Assembly: GCA_037367355.1 (NCBI GenBank)
Contig: CM074699.1
Location: forward strand, 372,001-436,000
Origin: Neoscytalidium dimidiatum
Taxonomy: Eukaryota; Ascomycota; Dothideomycetes; Botryosphaeriales; Botryosphaeriaceae
Reading direction: 5' to 3'
Length of the DNA: 64,000 nt
Numbering within the stretch: position 1 is the first letter of the stretch; each line of letters opens with the position of its first letter. The position numbers and the translations under genes were made by a program. This document shows, piece by piece, positions 46,188 through 57,994 of this stretch. The notes under the pieces are model-generated. The model did no database searches and was not told the DNA's origin. It saw only the letters and a program-made list of their open reading frames with translations.

Positions 46188-47597
46188 ATGAACAGTCAAA
46201 ATAATCCGAAGCACCACGGGACCTCAAGCCGAAGGCGTCATTCTGAGACAGACGTAACATGGAGAGACAGGTTTTGGCTCCCCACCACGGACGATCTTCA
46301 TACTTCACTGCCCATCAGCCTTCGGCACGAGATCAGAAATCAGGAGCGGGCCTCAGAACTCCAGCTCCGGTGGAACGAGGGCATAGCAGAGAACATAGGC
46401 TTCTCCGACGGCTATGACCAGATTGCCGTGCTAATCATTAAATGGCATGATGACTTGGATAGTCTCAATACCAGGCAAGAGGTATGTCTAGGAAGATGGG
46501 AGCTTGAGATGTCGTTATCTGATGAAAAGTAGGTCGATGAGCTGGAAAACGTGTTCAGAAATGATTTCAACTACATAACCACCAAAATCGATCTACACGT
46601 AGATAAACCTCCGCAACAGCAGCTCAATTCAGCGATGGCAAATTTTGTGCTCGAATTCGACGGACCACGAAACTTGCTGATCGTTTATTATACTGGTCAT
46701 TCTCAATATCGCGAGATATCAAAGAATGATGGCGTAGATGACGGGCTTTTGGAATTCTTTGCGTCAGTGCTGTCACCAACGATAGATTGAACAGGAAATT
46801 GAACTAATGTAATATGCAGTGATCAAGTACCACGAAGTGCAGAATCCAGAGAGGCGATTGGACGCAGAGGGAAGGAACCCGCGCGTGCGATGTGGCACCA
46901 AGCAGAGAAAAGCCTCCTAGAGGGCTTGAGGGCTGATGCTCTCGCAATTCTGGACACTTGTTTCGCCGCACGCGCTCACAAGAGCGTGATGGATGGAGAC
47001 AGAGCTTACCAGCTTCTCGCTGCGTGCGGACACAGCATGGTAACGTCGGGTCCAGGCCAGAACTCATTCACAGCGGCTTTGATCAAAGCGTTACGAGAGC
47101 TCCGAGAGCTTGGTCGGCCCTTCACGACATACAAACTGTGTGAGAGGATCAACGAGCATCCGCCAAGGCACAAAAGTCCCTCGCATGTCTACAACAGGCT
47201 CAAGCAAAACGATAGATTCATCGCTCTCAGCCCACTGGACAGCAGCGAGACCACAAGGGAGCAACGGACCAAACGTGTCAACAATGAGCAACTGATCGCA
47301 TCATTCCTGACATTGCGGTTTGCGTTCGGAGAAGATTGCAGGATCCTGACAGATGCTCATGTTGATGCTTTGACTAAGTACCTCCCAGAAGCATGCAAGA
47401 GGGCCGGCATGGACTTGCACGATATTGAATTCAAGGACTTCCGGCAGCGTGAACAGAACTTGCGCACTTCCGCGAAGGTTGGCCCTGGAGTTCCCCGTTT
47501 TCAGCCACTTGGAAGGCTCAGGACCGATACTTCGCTGCTCAACGAGACGCTCTCTCCTCTGGAAGAGGTGTCAGGTGCCAAAAGAGAGAGCATGTAA
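46188..47597 (+). CDS. Caspase-like (C14) cysteine protease, module copy B, no membrane anchor
   Basis: Exons 46188..46481, 46533..46762 and 46820..47597, phases 0 and 2 as in copy A, 433 residues. Catalytic His154 is in LLIVYYTGHS and catalytic Cys222 in LAILDTCFAA. The flanking FVLEFDGPRN, AYQLLAACG and SFTAALIKALREL, and the later LTLRFAFGED...HVDALTKYLPEACKRAG, align with copy A. Unlike copy A the protein stops about 30 residues after the last conserved block and lacks the hydrophobic C-terminal helix, so it should be soluble. The second exon is longer by a polar loop between the His strand and the intron. The intron positions show that the two genes arose by duplication rather than by separate capture. 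Confidence 0.85.
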
Positions 47598-49453
47598 TGC
47601 TCATCCTTTTCGAGGGCCTTCAGTCGCGATGTGCATACTCTCTTTGAGGTGCGTTAGACTTGAAGGAGGGGACGGTATGAGAGTTTTGGGATAGAGTTGA
47701 TGTTCGAGCATGATATTCTTATTACTGCACTTATGAGCTTCGGTCTTCTTCAACGGCTAGTGATGACTTTATTCGAGCCCAGACCGTACCAATGACGAGG
47801 TTGGGGATGGGAGTCTAGTACTCTTCGTAACTCTTATGTTTTGGCCTGTTTTTCTCATCTAGCATCCATCGTTTTGAGTGTCTTATCTGCATGGTTATGG
47901 ACATAAGGCATGTCATTTCGCATCACAGTAGTTGGCTATTACTGAAGGGATCTCTGGATTGAATACCCGTTGTCTTCGAGTGGGTCTGAGAGAGTTTGAT
48001 CTTCTTTCTGTTTGCCCCATTGGGATACTTGAGCAAGGATACCTTTTCTTCTCCTGAACGAAGCATTGGAGGAATGGGCAATTGGCGTCTGCTTTGGTCA
48101 TTCCGTTCTTCCCACGACTGGCTAACGGAGTCCATGCCTTGGTTCTTCTCCCGGTGGGTCTCGTCTCAGGTCTCCCATATCCGTGCTTTGCTGGCATCAA
48201 GTATCCGGCAAAAGAGGGATCGCCGGGTCTTCTTGTACATGTTCGGTTAGCAACGAAGGCTATTAAAAGGCCTTGCGTTGGCGTGTGTACTTGCTGTACG
48301 CGTTCCTGATGATAATCTTCCGGTTTGTTCCTGCCTTGAGATTCGCGGGTCGGCGAGACTCGTCTCAGGCCGATTTTCTCATCCGTGCTTCGTTGGCACA
48401 GGGCCCTTCCGCGCGGGCCACCTCGTGCTGGAGCGCGACGGATGCCGCGCTGACGCTGTGACCGGCGCGCTGAGGCCATGCCAGACAATCTCCGTCTACA
48501 ACGGTATCCTGACAGCATGTCATGTGAGAAGGGCAGAAAATGCTGCCGGAGAGGGCCTGGGCCAGCTGGTCGTTGCAGATGTTCTTTTCTGGAAGGAGGG
48601 ATTGACTCTTCTGTGTTGATCCAGCGGCTCAGGAGAACAGCAGACGTGTTCATCGACCTGGATGGTTCCCTGACGGCATCGAAGCCGGCGGTGCGCACTA
48701 CTATCAGCGCTAGCAGATGCCGTCAAGTGCGGAGAAGAGTGGCGCAGCGGCCACTCGGGATCCGGTCTGGAGTGGGTGGTGGCCGTCATCAATGAGCCTT
48801 GACGGCGATCACCTTCCTGGGTTTCGTTTCGACTCGGCGGGTCTGTCTCAAGTGGAAGAGAGCGCAGGCGCTTTGTTGGCGCTGGAGGCCGCAAAGTGGG
48901 TGAAAGTGTGGGGTCGGTGTGCTTGGAGAAGCTATGGCGCGCACGAACAAATCATCAGGCTGTTGACTCACACTTGCCAGAGAGCGGAACTAAGAAGCTT
49001 GAGGCGTTCATGCAGACCCCTACAGGGAGGCAGGTTATCGGGGACAAGGCTGGGACTGCAATCTTAAGGCCGTGTTGACGGTTGCCCTTAAATGATTAGC
49101 GTTATGACGCACTGGCGGGAACTTTCGGACCTGGTCCGTGAGCCCGGCCGACGAGAAATCCTTTGCCTTCCCTTCTCCGCGCGCACTGTCTTGTCGTCAC
49201 ACCACAACATCCTCCTCTCCCCATCCCCAGTCATCCGGCCCACTGAGTCGCTTCTCGGCCTCAGCCCTAGCTATATTAGTTGTCCTGGCTCCCACGTTGT
49301 CTCGAATTAACCCACACCCCGATGTCCAGCTGATGGCATAGCTCCGATCACCCGGCACGCGACCCCGTCCACCAAACTTTCGCCATCCGCGCGCACTGCC
49401 TTCGACGCGCGACAACAATCAGCTTCCGCTGCGCTTAAGCATCGCGATCGACC
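47598..49453. other. Gene-poor stretch, possible relic sequence
   Basis: About 1.9 kb before Mdm34. Long open frames on both strands between 47913 and 49067 overlap and none has motifs or splice sites. Two similar short segments (about 48159-48197 and 48357-48402, sharing CTCGTCTCAGG and TCCGTGCTT) hint at an internal duplication or a decayed element. The Mdm34 leader occupies the right end. Confidence 0.45.
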
Positions 49454-51205
49454 ATGGCCTTCAACTTCAACTGGTCGCCGCTCATTGCGGACACCTCGCG
49501 GGCTCGCGAGATGCTGACGGCCGCGCTGAATAAATCGCCGAAACCTCCCATCATCGTCGACGACATCATCGTCACCGAACTGAACCTGGGAGCTGTTCCA
49601 CCAGAACTGGAAATCCTCGAGATTGGCGACCTGGCAGAGGATCGCTTTCGCGGTATCTTCAAGATGACATATTCCGGCGATGCTTTTCTCACCCTCAAGA
49701 CGCGCGTGCAAGCAAATCCTTTGAATACCTATCTATCAACAAAGCCGGCCTTCGCATCTCCCCAACCTCTGGCTGCCGCCGACGGCTTGACCATCCCGCT
49801 ACAAATCACCCTCTCCGATATCCGCTTGTCCGGCTTCGTCATCCTAGTATTCTCCCGCCACAAAGGTCTCACGCTGGTCTTCCGAAATGATCCTCTCGAG
49901 TCGCTCAAGGTGTCCTCCACTTTCGATTCGATACCGTTCGTGCGGGACTATCTACAAAAGGAAATCGAGAAGCAGCTGCGGGTGCTGTTCATGGAGGATC
50001 TTCCGGCAATTCTCCATCGATTGTCGCTCCGTCTCTGGTCTCCAGAGTATCGCGAAATGGATGAGATGGTGAACAATCCAAAGCGGAGCGGAGCTGAGAC
50101 TCCCGCCCCTGTGGATCCGTTTGCGAGCCCTCCGCAGGACCCTGTCGATCTCTACGGCAACCCGCTCGATGACAGCCAGATCTCGTCTTTCTCACTGGAC
50201 TCGTCTCCAGAAATCCATGCGTCTTTTTCACAGAAGAATCTTCTCCGACTCGCTGCCTTGAACGATTCACACAGAACCCTTTCTCTTTTCACTCCTTCTA
50301 TCCGCGACACCGTCTTTCGTGCCTGGGCGAGCAGCGCCGATCGGGCCGAGTCTTCTGGCGCGCACACATTCCATCCGCTCACATCGTCCACTCTTTCGCG
50401 CGTTCATTCGGCTTCCGGGGTTACATCGCCAAGCACGTGCAGTGTTTCTGAGGGCACTGATAATGGCAGCGTGTTGTCGCGCCCCACTCTTTCGAGCTCG
50501 AACTCAACGTATTCCAGCCTGGGCTTAGGAGGAGGCAGGTCCCGTGCACATGCACAGCGGAAGAGAAAGAGGAGGGTCGTGAATTTGCGCCGCAACAAGG
50601 AAAATGCGGATGCCGAAAGTGTCTCTACCGATACAACAACGCCCGAGCCGAGCGTCGAGGCGTCGGAAAACTCGTCGGTCATCCCTGAGGAACGCGAGGA
50701 AGATCTGATGACGCCCCCGACTACTCCTCCCCGCGAAACCGGTCGGCGTACGCGGAAAAACAGCATCGGAAAATCGCCAGCGCCAGCGACTGTCTCGTCA
50801 GCCGCGGCGCTGTCAAAGTTTCAGGAGAGCGAGCATGAATGCGAGTCCACTGCTAACGCTCCATCGTTCTCTCGCCCGCAGACCCAGCACTCGGCTACGT
50901 CTTCGCTCCCGCTCCGATCTTTCCCGAGAGATGTCAAGCCACCCTTCGCGCACTCCTACAACTCGTCTGCATCGTCCAACGTCCGGCTACAGGGCTCTGC
51001 TCTTCCTTATAGCGAGGCGGCAACATCTGGCGGCATCTTGGAGCAGGCGTGGATGATGAAGATGGCGACGGAGATTGCGCGCAAGGTGCGCGACGAAAAG
51101 GAGCGTGAGGCTCGCCAGGGCGGCCGAAGTGCCGATCCGATGGCCAGCTTCTGGGACCGGCGCGAGGAAGAAGAAATGGAAGCACCACCGGCCTACGCCG
51201 CCTAA
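49454..51205 (+). CDS. mdm34: Mdm34, ERMES complex subunit
   Basis: Intronless, 583 residues. The N-terminal about 200 residues are the SMP lipid-binding domain of Mdm34: [79 protein letters not shown] and the strand [21 protein letters not shown] (Mmm1, Mdm10, Mdm12, Mdm34) tethers the ER to mitochondria and moves phospholipids; Mdm34 sits on the mitochondrial outer membrane. The C-terminal two thirds are Ser/Pro-rich and variable, with a basic patch [18 protein letters not shown], as usual in filamentous fungi. A short amphipathic end contains [13 protein letters not shown]. Full length for the family. Confidence 0.95.
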   Translation: MAFNFNWSPLIADTSRAREMLTAALNKSPKPPIIVDDIIVTELNLGAVPPELEILEIGDLAEDRFRGIFKMTYSGDAFLTLKTRVQANPLNTYLSTKPAFASPQPLAAADGLTIPLQITLSDIRLSGFVILVFSRHKGLTLVFRNDPLESLKVSSTFDSIPFVRDYLQKEIEKQLRVLFMEDLPAILHRLSLRLWSPEYREMDEMVNNPKRSGAETPAPVDPFASPPQDPVDLYGNPLDDSQISSFSLDSSPEIHASFSQKNLLRLAALNDSHRTLSLFTPSIRDTVFRAWASSADRAESSGAHTFHPLTSSTLSRVHSASGVTSPSTCSVSEGTDNGSVLSRPTLSSSNSTYSSLGLGGGRSRAHAQRKRKRRVVNLRRNKENADAESVSTDTTTPEPSVEASENSSVIPEEREEDLMTPPTTPPRETGRRTRKNSIGKSPAPATVSSAAALSKFQESEHECESTANAPSFSRPQTQHSATSSLPLRSFPRDVKPPFAHSYNSSASSNVRLQGSALPYSEAATSGGILEQAWMMKMATEIARKVRDEKEREARQGGRSADPMASFWDRREEEEMEAPPAYAA

Positions 51206-52282
51206 TCTCTTGTGTATATTTTCCCGCCCGGGACTCATGAGTTACGATCGTTTCTTTACTGTTTGTATTCTACTGTTTAAAGGACAAGAGGAGGACAGAC
51301 CGGCTTGTACAGGACAAAAGTTTGGAGCGGGATTTTGATCGACATGCAGTTGGTGGATGGTTCGACGCGCAAGCATTCTTCTTGGCATTGCGCGATTGGC
51401 GTTCGTTTGCAAGTTTCCTTGTTATTACTTGATACCCTTTGGAGAACAGCGGGAAAGGAGGTGGCGGTCAATAGCGCCCAGGCGGAGAAGTGGATAGCGG
51501 CGGCACATAAGCACCTAGACTGTAGATACACATTCTTTTGGATTCTCTGCTACGAGGATAATGACAAGGTTGCCTTGAGTCAGACGCAGATGCGATCAGT
51601 GATCTCCGGGTGTTTGCCATGCAGCTGGGCGACGGGAGAGACTCGGCGAGGTCACACGGACGGGCGTTGGGCGTGCGGCAGGCGGAGATCTGCGTCGTGT
51701 AGAGCACGGCGGGAGCATATCGCAGTGACCAAAACGCGGAAAACTGTGCGGATCGACGGCGCGCGCACGCCGCGCCTACTGCATTCTGGGCGTGGTGCGG
51801 TGCACGAGGGCGCTTGCGCGGGCACAGATTGGCTGGCGGGGGACCCTGCAATTGCTGGCTCCGCGGCCTTGCAGATTTCCCAGAGCGCACGGCGGCCAAT
51901 TTTCGCATCTTGAGAGGGCTCAGTCCACCGCCGACGAGCGCAACAGGTGCCAGAGCTTCCCCGCAACACCGCCCGAGTCCTCACCAGTGCCCGCGACTGC
52001 CATCACGTCTTCGCCCTCACGCCTCACGCCCACTGCCGCCCCATTGACCCCGAGCGCTGCTGCCAGCGAGGTCCCCGACACGTCTGGAGCTCTCAGCACA
52101 GGACAGGTACACCGCCTCGACGTGAAACAGCGAGCTCCCCACTCAATCTTCAAAACCGCAGCTCTGCGCATGCCAGTGCGGGCTTGCTTCTTTCGAGCTC
52201 CCCCCCAACACTCTGCACCCCTCCACCGCTCCATCCCTCCTTCAAGACCGCATCGTGCGGTCCTGATATAGCTTCCTCCGCC
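51206..52282. other. Intergenic, no gene seen
   Basis: 3' flank of Mdm34 and C-rich leader of the ceramide synthase gene. Open frames overlap on both strands without motifs. Confidence 0.55.
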
Positions 52283-54038
52283 ATGGAGCACGCCGCTGCC
52301 TCGCCTGCAACCGAGACTCGCGTTCTGCTGGACAAGAACTCGAACGGTGTCCCGACCCTCGCGCAGAAAACCCAATTGCTCTCTGGCGTCGCCGGCGACG
52401 GGAGCAGCCACCTCGTCAAGGTGCGCAGGAAGAAGGCTCGCGACGACACCCTGTTCGGTGCCTTCTGCGCCTGGCTCGAACAGCATCAGATCGGTATGGC
52501 CCTAACCTCGGAGCTTCATTGCGAGTTTCAACCTGACGGCATCTGATCCCAGGTCTCTCCGTCAACCTGCTGCTCCTGCTTGCGCTCACCCACATCTGCT
52601 TCCCGCGCGCTCGTACAACCACTCGCAAGTTCTTCGAGCTGTCCTACTACGATGCCGCCAGCGGCAAGTACACGCAGGGCTGGGATGATCTTCCCTTCGT
52701 CTTCTTCGGCGTCATCGTCTTCACCGCGCTGAGGGCTGCGACCATTGACTACGTGCTGAAGCCGCTGGCGCGCATGGGCGGGATCCAGAAGAAGAAGGCG
52801 GCCGTTCGCTTTGCCGAGCAGGGTTGGTTGCTGATCTATTGCTCCATCTTTTGGACGCTGGGCATGGTGAGACGTTTTTCGTTACTGCATCCTCAGCGGC
52901 TGCCCACCACCTCGCATGGTGGCTGCCGCGTTTAGCTGCGCTTGTGCTGACGCGATGCCGTGCGACCGCAGTACATCAACTACAACTCGGAGTACTGGCT
53001 GAACCTCTACGAAATGTGGAACCACTTTCCGACGCGTGCGATGAGCGGCCTGATGAAGGGCTACTACCTCCTGCAGTTCGCCTTCTGGCTGCAGCAGATC
53101 CTCGTCATAAACATGGAGGAGAGGCGGAAGGACCATTGGCAGATGTTTACGCACCACATCATCACGAGCGCGCTCGTGTCCATGAGCTACAGCTACTACC
53201 AGACCAAGGTCGGCAACGTGATTCTGTGCCTCATGGATGTGGTGGACGTCTTTCTGGCGGTAAGTGGGATCCCGCATCGTGTAATTCGCGGAGGCGAGGG
53301 CACGGCGTCCCAAGGTTACGCAGTCGTTAATTTTCCGTCTCCTCCGCACAGGGCGCCAAGCTCCTCAAGTATCTCGGCTACCAGACCGCCTGCGACATTG
53401 GGTTCGGCATCTTCATCGCCAGCTGGGTCATTGCGCGCCACGGGCTGTACATCATGGTGTGCTGGTCGATTTACGCGACGGTCCCGATCGCGATGCCGTA
53501 CGGATGCTACAATTCCGTTTCCGGCGACCGCCTTCCCGATTCCCCGCGAACGCCGGCCGATGGGGGCAATGAGATTATGCGCGAGGTCCTGCAGCCGTTC
53601 CGCGATCCGGAGGGCCCTGTCTGCTTCAACGCGCGCATTCGGTGGGCTTTTCTCGGCCTGCTCGGAGGTCTCCAGGTCATTACTCTGGTGTGGCTGTGGA
53701 TGATCTTGAAGGTTGCCTACAAGGTCCTGAGTGGCCAGGGTGCCGATGACACGCGCAGCGACGACGAAGGCGACGAGGAGGAAGAGGAGACGTTCGATTC
53801 CGAGAAAGACATTGGTGGTAATGGCAAGCCCAAGGGCGGCAAGGCTGTCTTGTCGGTCGCACCTCTTGAGGAAGAGGTCGGCGTGGAGGGCCTGCACTTC
53901 GGTACTCCGACCAGGAGGAGGAGCGAGAGGCTCTACAAGCGTAGCAGCAGCCGCGCCAGTGGTATCAGCATTCCCGGCTCCAGCGACCGCAAGGAACTCC
54001 TTGGCAGGATTGGATGCGAAAAGCCGGTGAAGGACTAA
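52283..54038 (+). CDS. lag1: Ceramide synthase (Lag1-type, TLC domain)
   Basis: Exons 52283..52493, 52553..52866, 52972..53259 and 53352..54038, phases closing, 499 residues. It is a multi-pass ER protein with the TLC (TRAM-LAG1-CLN8) domain. The Lag motif is intact: catalytic pair His236-His237 in MFTHHIITSALVSMSY, then YYQTKVGNVILCLMDVVDVFL with Asp264 and Asp267. It joins a fatty acyl-CoA to a sphingoid base to make (dihydro)ceramide. Fungi usually have two types, Lag1 for glucosylceramide precursors and Lac1/BarA for GIPC precursors; I cannot decide which this is. The C-terminus has an acidic run (DDTRSDDEGDEEEEE) and a Ser/Arg-rich tail, typical phospho-regulated ends of fungal homologues. 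Confidence 0.9.
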
Positions 54039-55771
54039 AAGACCACGGCGAAGATGTCGAAACTGCTGGAACCGGATTTCGACTGAACGGCGATTTAGGA
54101 AGGGGAAAGGTTGATCCTATTGCCTCAATGGTCCTCAGCGTCGCTTTGCTCCCGTTTCCCCTGTTATGAAGTTGGTGTACGGTACGGCGCGAGAGCAGTT
54201 CCTGCCGGGCCCTCAAGGCAAGGAAGACGATATGGCGTATATAGGTTGTGTATGTTGCTGACCCGGTACCATTGGTTTTATCATTATCCTTCGTCATCAT
54301 CAGATCATGGCATTATTATTTTTTTTTTTTGAAAAATGGGGGGAAACGGCAGGACAGAAAAGGTTCATCATCTGGTTCTCGGAAAGAAACACTCGAAGCA
54401 TTTACTAGAAAATACCCCCAGCACCAGTCCCCCTCACATCCAGTTCTTATTTGTTGCGATAGACCGTTTCCTTGGGACGTAATGGTGACTTTGAGGTGGC
54501 ACAATGGAAATTAAATTCGCAAAAAAAAAAAAAAAAAGGATGGCATGGGAATCAAAAAAGAGGCGCGGGTTGACAGGAAAGAGGAAAGGAAAGAGGAGCA
54601 GGGATAGGGTTTTCGGGATATGCAAATTCCAGTCAAAGGGATTGAAATGGATGTACATTGGTTTGACTCTTCGATCCCATTCGTTCTCTTCTTGTCCAAT
54701 TGTTGATGCTGTGGATGGACTTGAGCCGTGGACGTAGGGTTCGTGATGATGACAGCTTTAGCGATGGGGACGTCTTGAGCATGATTGCCGACGCGAATTC
54801 GCTAGAGGAACGTGCTGGTTCTTATCTGAGCGGCGGATAGGACGGTTAGATCCATGGATAGGCATCGGAGGCGACCCTCAAAGGATCTGGCTGCCTTTTG
54901 TTGGTCTGCGGGGAGGCAGCCGTCCATTTGGGTGCTTCCGGTTGGATGTTTGTCAGCATGCCAGCCAATGACGCACGCGGCTCGTCGGCCGGGCAGTCCT
55001 TGGTGCGGCCGTGCTCGCCGGCCTCTCTCGCCGTGTTGCTTACCTCATGTTAGCACATGCCATTAACCGCTCGCTCGCCTGCCCGCCCGTCTCAGGCCTC
55101 ACGCTTCACTCAAGCCTTCAGTCCGTCGCAGAATCCCCTCCTGCTGAGGAGCGATGCGGCAGTCAATCACAACACTGACGCTTCGGTGTTAATTAGCGCT
55201 CAAGCCGGCCCAATTCGACGCGTTCCCACAAACACAACTGAGATCGTCCATTCACCTCGCTCGCAGGAAGATCCTACGGACACAGCCCCAATGAAAGCTT
55301 TGGGGGCCAAAAATGCCACCTCCAGCCTATCACCACCGTCGATTTCTGCCGCGCCCCAATTAAATCTCAGCATTCTATTTCAGACCCTTGTGGCTTGCTC
55401 GTGCAGATTGGCCCCGGTCCCGTCACAAGTGAGCTTTCTTTCCCCCTTCCTGTCTTTCTTCAAGCAATTCCCTAGCTTACATTCGTTGGTAGTGCAAGGG
55501 TTTGGCGACACACGGCGAGCGCCTTGAGCTTGTTCTTTTCTTCTTTCGGGTCTGACAAAAACCCGAGCATCGCGTCCCTGGGCGCTGCTTTAATTTTGAC
55601 CGCTTTTGCTCGCCGCTTGTCTGACGTCTTGTTGCCTGCTAGACGTTTTTGACCGCTGGGTCGCCTCGTTGCAGACCCCTCCTCCGTAACTTCGACGCTG
55701 CTACGCGGTTGCGGTTCCGTCTGATCAACTTTTCTTACTCTTAATAATTGTACGGGTGTGCTTGGTGAAAG
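54039..55771. other. Intergenic, no gene seen
   Basis: Contains a T/A tract near 54317-54331 and a long A-tract at about 54521-54537. From 54860 it is C-rich leader-like. Open frames lack motifs. Confidence 0.55.
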
Positions 55772-56562
55772 ATGCCCGGCTCGTGGAGCACATCATTATG
55801 GCTGTCGTTAGCCCTGCAGCAAGCGTCTGCGCATCCGCTCGAACATGGCGGCAAGCTGGAGCGCCGCGCTGATGGGGATCTTTGCTACATCAACAACCAG
55901 AAGAGTGAGTCGATCGATCTCGTTACCGTTGCGTTGGTTCCTCGCTAATCAGCTTCCAGTGGCCTTAATTGATGACCGCTTATACTTCATGGGCGGCGAT
56001 TACCACTTCGACGGCGATGCCTCTGGCCAGACCTTCTCTAGTATACCAGCCCAAGCTCCCACAGCCCTACAACGATAGCTCATACGAAGCAGACGACAAC
56101 CTCTTCTACTTCGACCTCAGCGGCAGCGCGAGCATCCAAGCCGAAAGCATCATTTCCTCATCCACCCTCAACCAGATCTCCGTCCCCTTCGACACCGTCT
56201 CGACGCTCGAGAACCAGACGCACGCGCAAGGTGGCGCGCTCTTCCAGGCCGACGACTCCTTCTACGTCTTCGCGGGGCTGGGCGAGGGCTCGACCACGGC
56301 CAATAACGTGCTGGCCATGTACAACACCACCAGCAACCAATGGTCCAGCCACTCCGTCTCCGGCGGCAACTACAACCGCCTCAATCGCCTCTTCCCCGGC
56401 GCCGTCAGCGTGCCCGACTCGGGCCTCTCCTTCTTCTCCGGCGGCGGCAACTCGGGCGTCTTCAAGCCGGGCCAGCCCACCGGCATGCTCCGCTTCGACG
56501 CCTCCAACACCGACGCCCTGTCCTGGCGCAACGAGACCGCGACAACGAGCGGCTCCGGCGTG

Positions 56563-56666
56563 GCCGTGCCCGCGCGCGTCGCGGGTAACATGGTCTACGT
56601 GCCCATGGGCGAGCGCCGTGCCCGCGCGCGTCGCGGGTAACATGGTCTACGTGCCCATGGGCGAGC
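56563..56666 (+). repeat. 52-bp perfect tandem duplication inside the kelch gene
   Basis: Copy 1 is 56563-56614 and copy 2 is 56615-56666. The unit starts GCCGTGCCCG and ends GGGCGAGC. As 52 is not a multiple of three, one extra copy changes the reading frame; removal of one copy restores kelch text across the site. Confidence 0.92.
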
Positions 56667-57389
56667 AGGGCGTGCTGCTTGTCTGGGGCGGCTACAACGG
56701 CGCCGAGGTCAACGCCACCACGGGCGGCCCCGCCTTCTCGTACCAGCTGCTCGACAACGAGCAGATCTACGTGTACGACATCGCGAGCGCGAGCTGGTAC
56801 ATCGTGTGGGCGCAGGGCGACATTCCGGGGCGCAGGTCGGAGGCGTGCGCCGTCGTGTCGGCGGCGCCGGATGGGTCGTCGTTCAACGTGGCCATGTATG
56901 GCGGGTGGCATTTGTATCAGGGTGAGTTGGCTGCCATTCAACTTTGAAGGAGGAAGAAAAGGAGAGAAGGGAAAACACCTGCTGATCGAAGGGAAAAAAA
57001 AAATAGGCACGGCGTACTCGGAAACCTGGGTCCTCAGCGTCCCCAGCTTCCGCTGGGTCAAGATCTCGAGCTCGAACTACACGGGCTCGAACACGGAGGC
57101 GCTGGCCGGGAACAACAGGGGCCGCCACCAGCACAAGTGCGCGGTGCACGACGACGCGCAGATGATCGTGCTCGGCGGCATCGTCAACGAGAACGGCACG
57201 GACTCGGACCACGTGTGCGACTCGCAGCTGCCGCCGCTGCGCATCCTAAACCTCGCGACCATGACGTGGCAGAAGAGCTTCGACGCGGGCGCGGCGTACA
57301 GCGTGCCGGAGGAGGTGTCGGGCGTTATTGGCGGAGAGTACGTCCTGATCTCCTTTTCCCCCAAACTCATTTTATTTCCCACTACTTCA

Positions 57390-57424
57390 CGCGCGCGCGC
57401 GCGAGATATATATATATATATATA
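57390..57424 (+). repeat. Compound (CG)n-(AT)n microsatellite in an intron
   Basis: Alternating CG, then GAG, then alternating AT, lying within the 57338-57444 intron of the kelch gene. Alternating purine-pyrimidine sequence of this sort can adopt Z-DNA or cruciform structure. Confidence 0.9.
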
Positions 57425-57994
57425 CATGCTAACACCAACCCAAGCGGCTCCGGCGGCGCGACCATCAAACAGCCCGACGGCGGCTTCAACGACACGGCCG
57501 TCGCCTCCATCTTCGCCACCACCGTCGCCCGCGCCGCGTCCACCGCGAGCTCGACTTCTTTCTCCGCCGCCACGTCCTCCCCGTCTTCTTCTTCTTCCGG
57601 CTCCTCCGGCTCCAACGCCGGCGCCATCGCCGGCGGCGTCGTCGGCGGCGGCGTCGGCCTCGCGCTGATCGGCGCGATCGCGTGGTGGTTGCTGCGCCGC
57701 AGGAGGAACCGGGGCAGGGGCGTCGCCGTGCCGCAGAGCGACGACGGCAGTTTTGTGCATGGGCAGGAGCAGGCGCACGGGCAGGCGCATCAGATGGGGG
57801 CGTACGGTTCGGAGGGGTATGCGGGATATGGCGAACAGCAGCAGCAGCAGGAGCCGGAGAAGGGGCCGGCGGCGGAGTTGGATCCCGGGACCGGCGTGAG
57901 CGAGGCGGATGGGAGGAATAGGGTGATTGGCGAGGTGGAGGGGAGGATGATCGCGGAGATGGAGGGGGATGGGCCGAAGGTTGGGGGGAGGTAG

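Larger units (their letters stand above)
55772..57994 (+). pseudogene. Kelch-repeat single-pass membrane protein, frame broken twice
   Basis: The intended product starts with a signal peptide (MPGSWSTSLWLSLALQQASA). Splicing at 55904/55960 yields ALIDDRLYFMGGDYHFDG, a first kelch blade. Between about 56035 and 56060 the frame must shift by one base to continue into YQPKLPQPYNDSSYEADDNLFYFDLSG. Further kelch-like blades run to 56562. A 52-bp tandem duplication (56563-56666) shifts the frame again, after which GVLLVWGGYNG, AMYGGWHLYQ, MIVLGGIVNENG and a TM helix (AIAGGVVGGGVGLALIGAIAW, about 57619-57681) follow. Later introns are 56922-57006 and 57338-57444. Fungal proteins of this layout are cell-surface or wall-associated and uncharacterised. 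The two breaks could be true mutations or assembly errors in GC-rich DNA. Confidence 0.7.

Noticed and set aside
47913..48698. 261-residue minus-strand frame between module B and Mdm34
   Set aside because: Arg/Ser/Pro-rich with no domain, overlapped by plus-strand frames of similar quality; no splice or promoter support.
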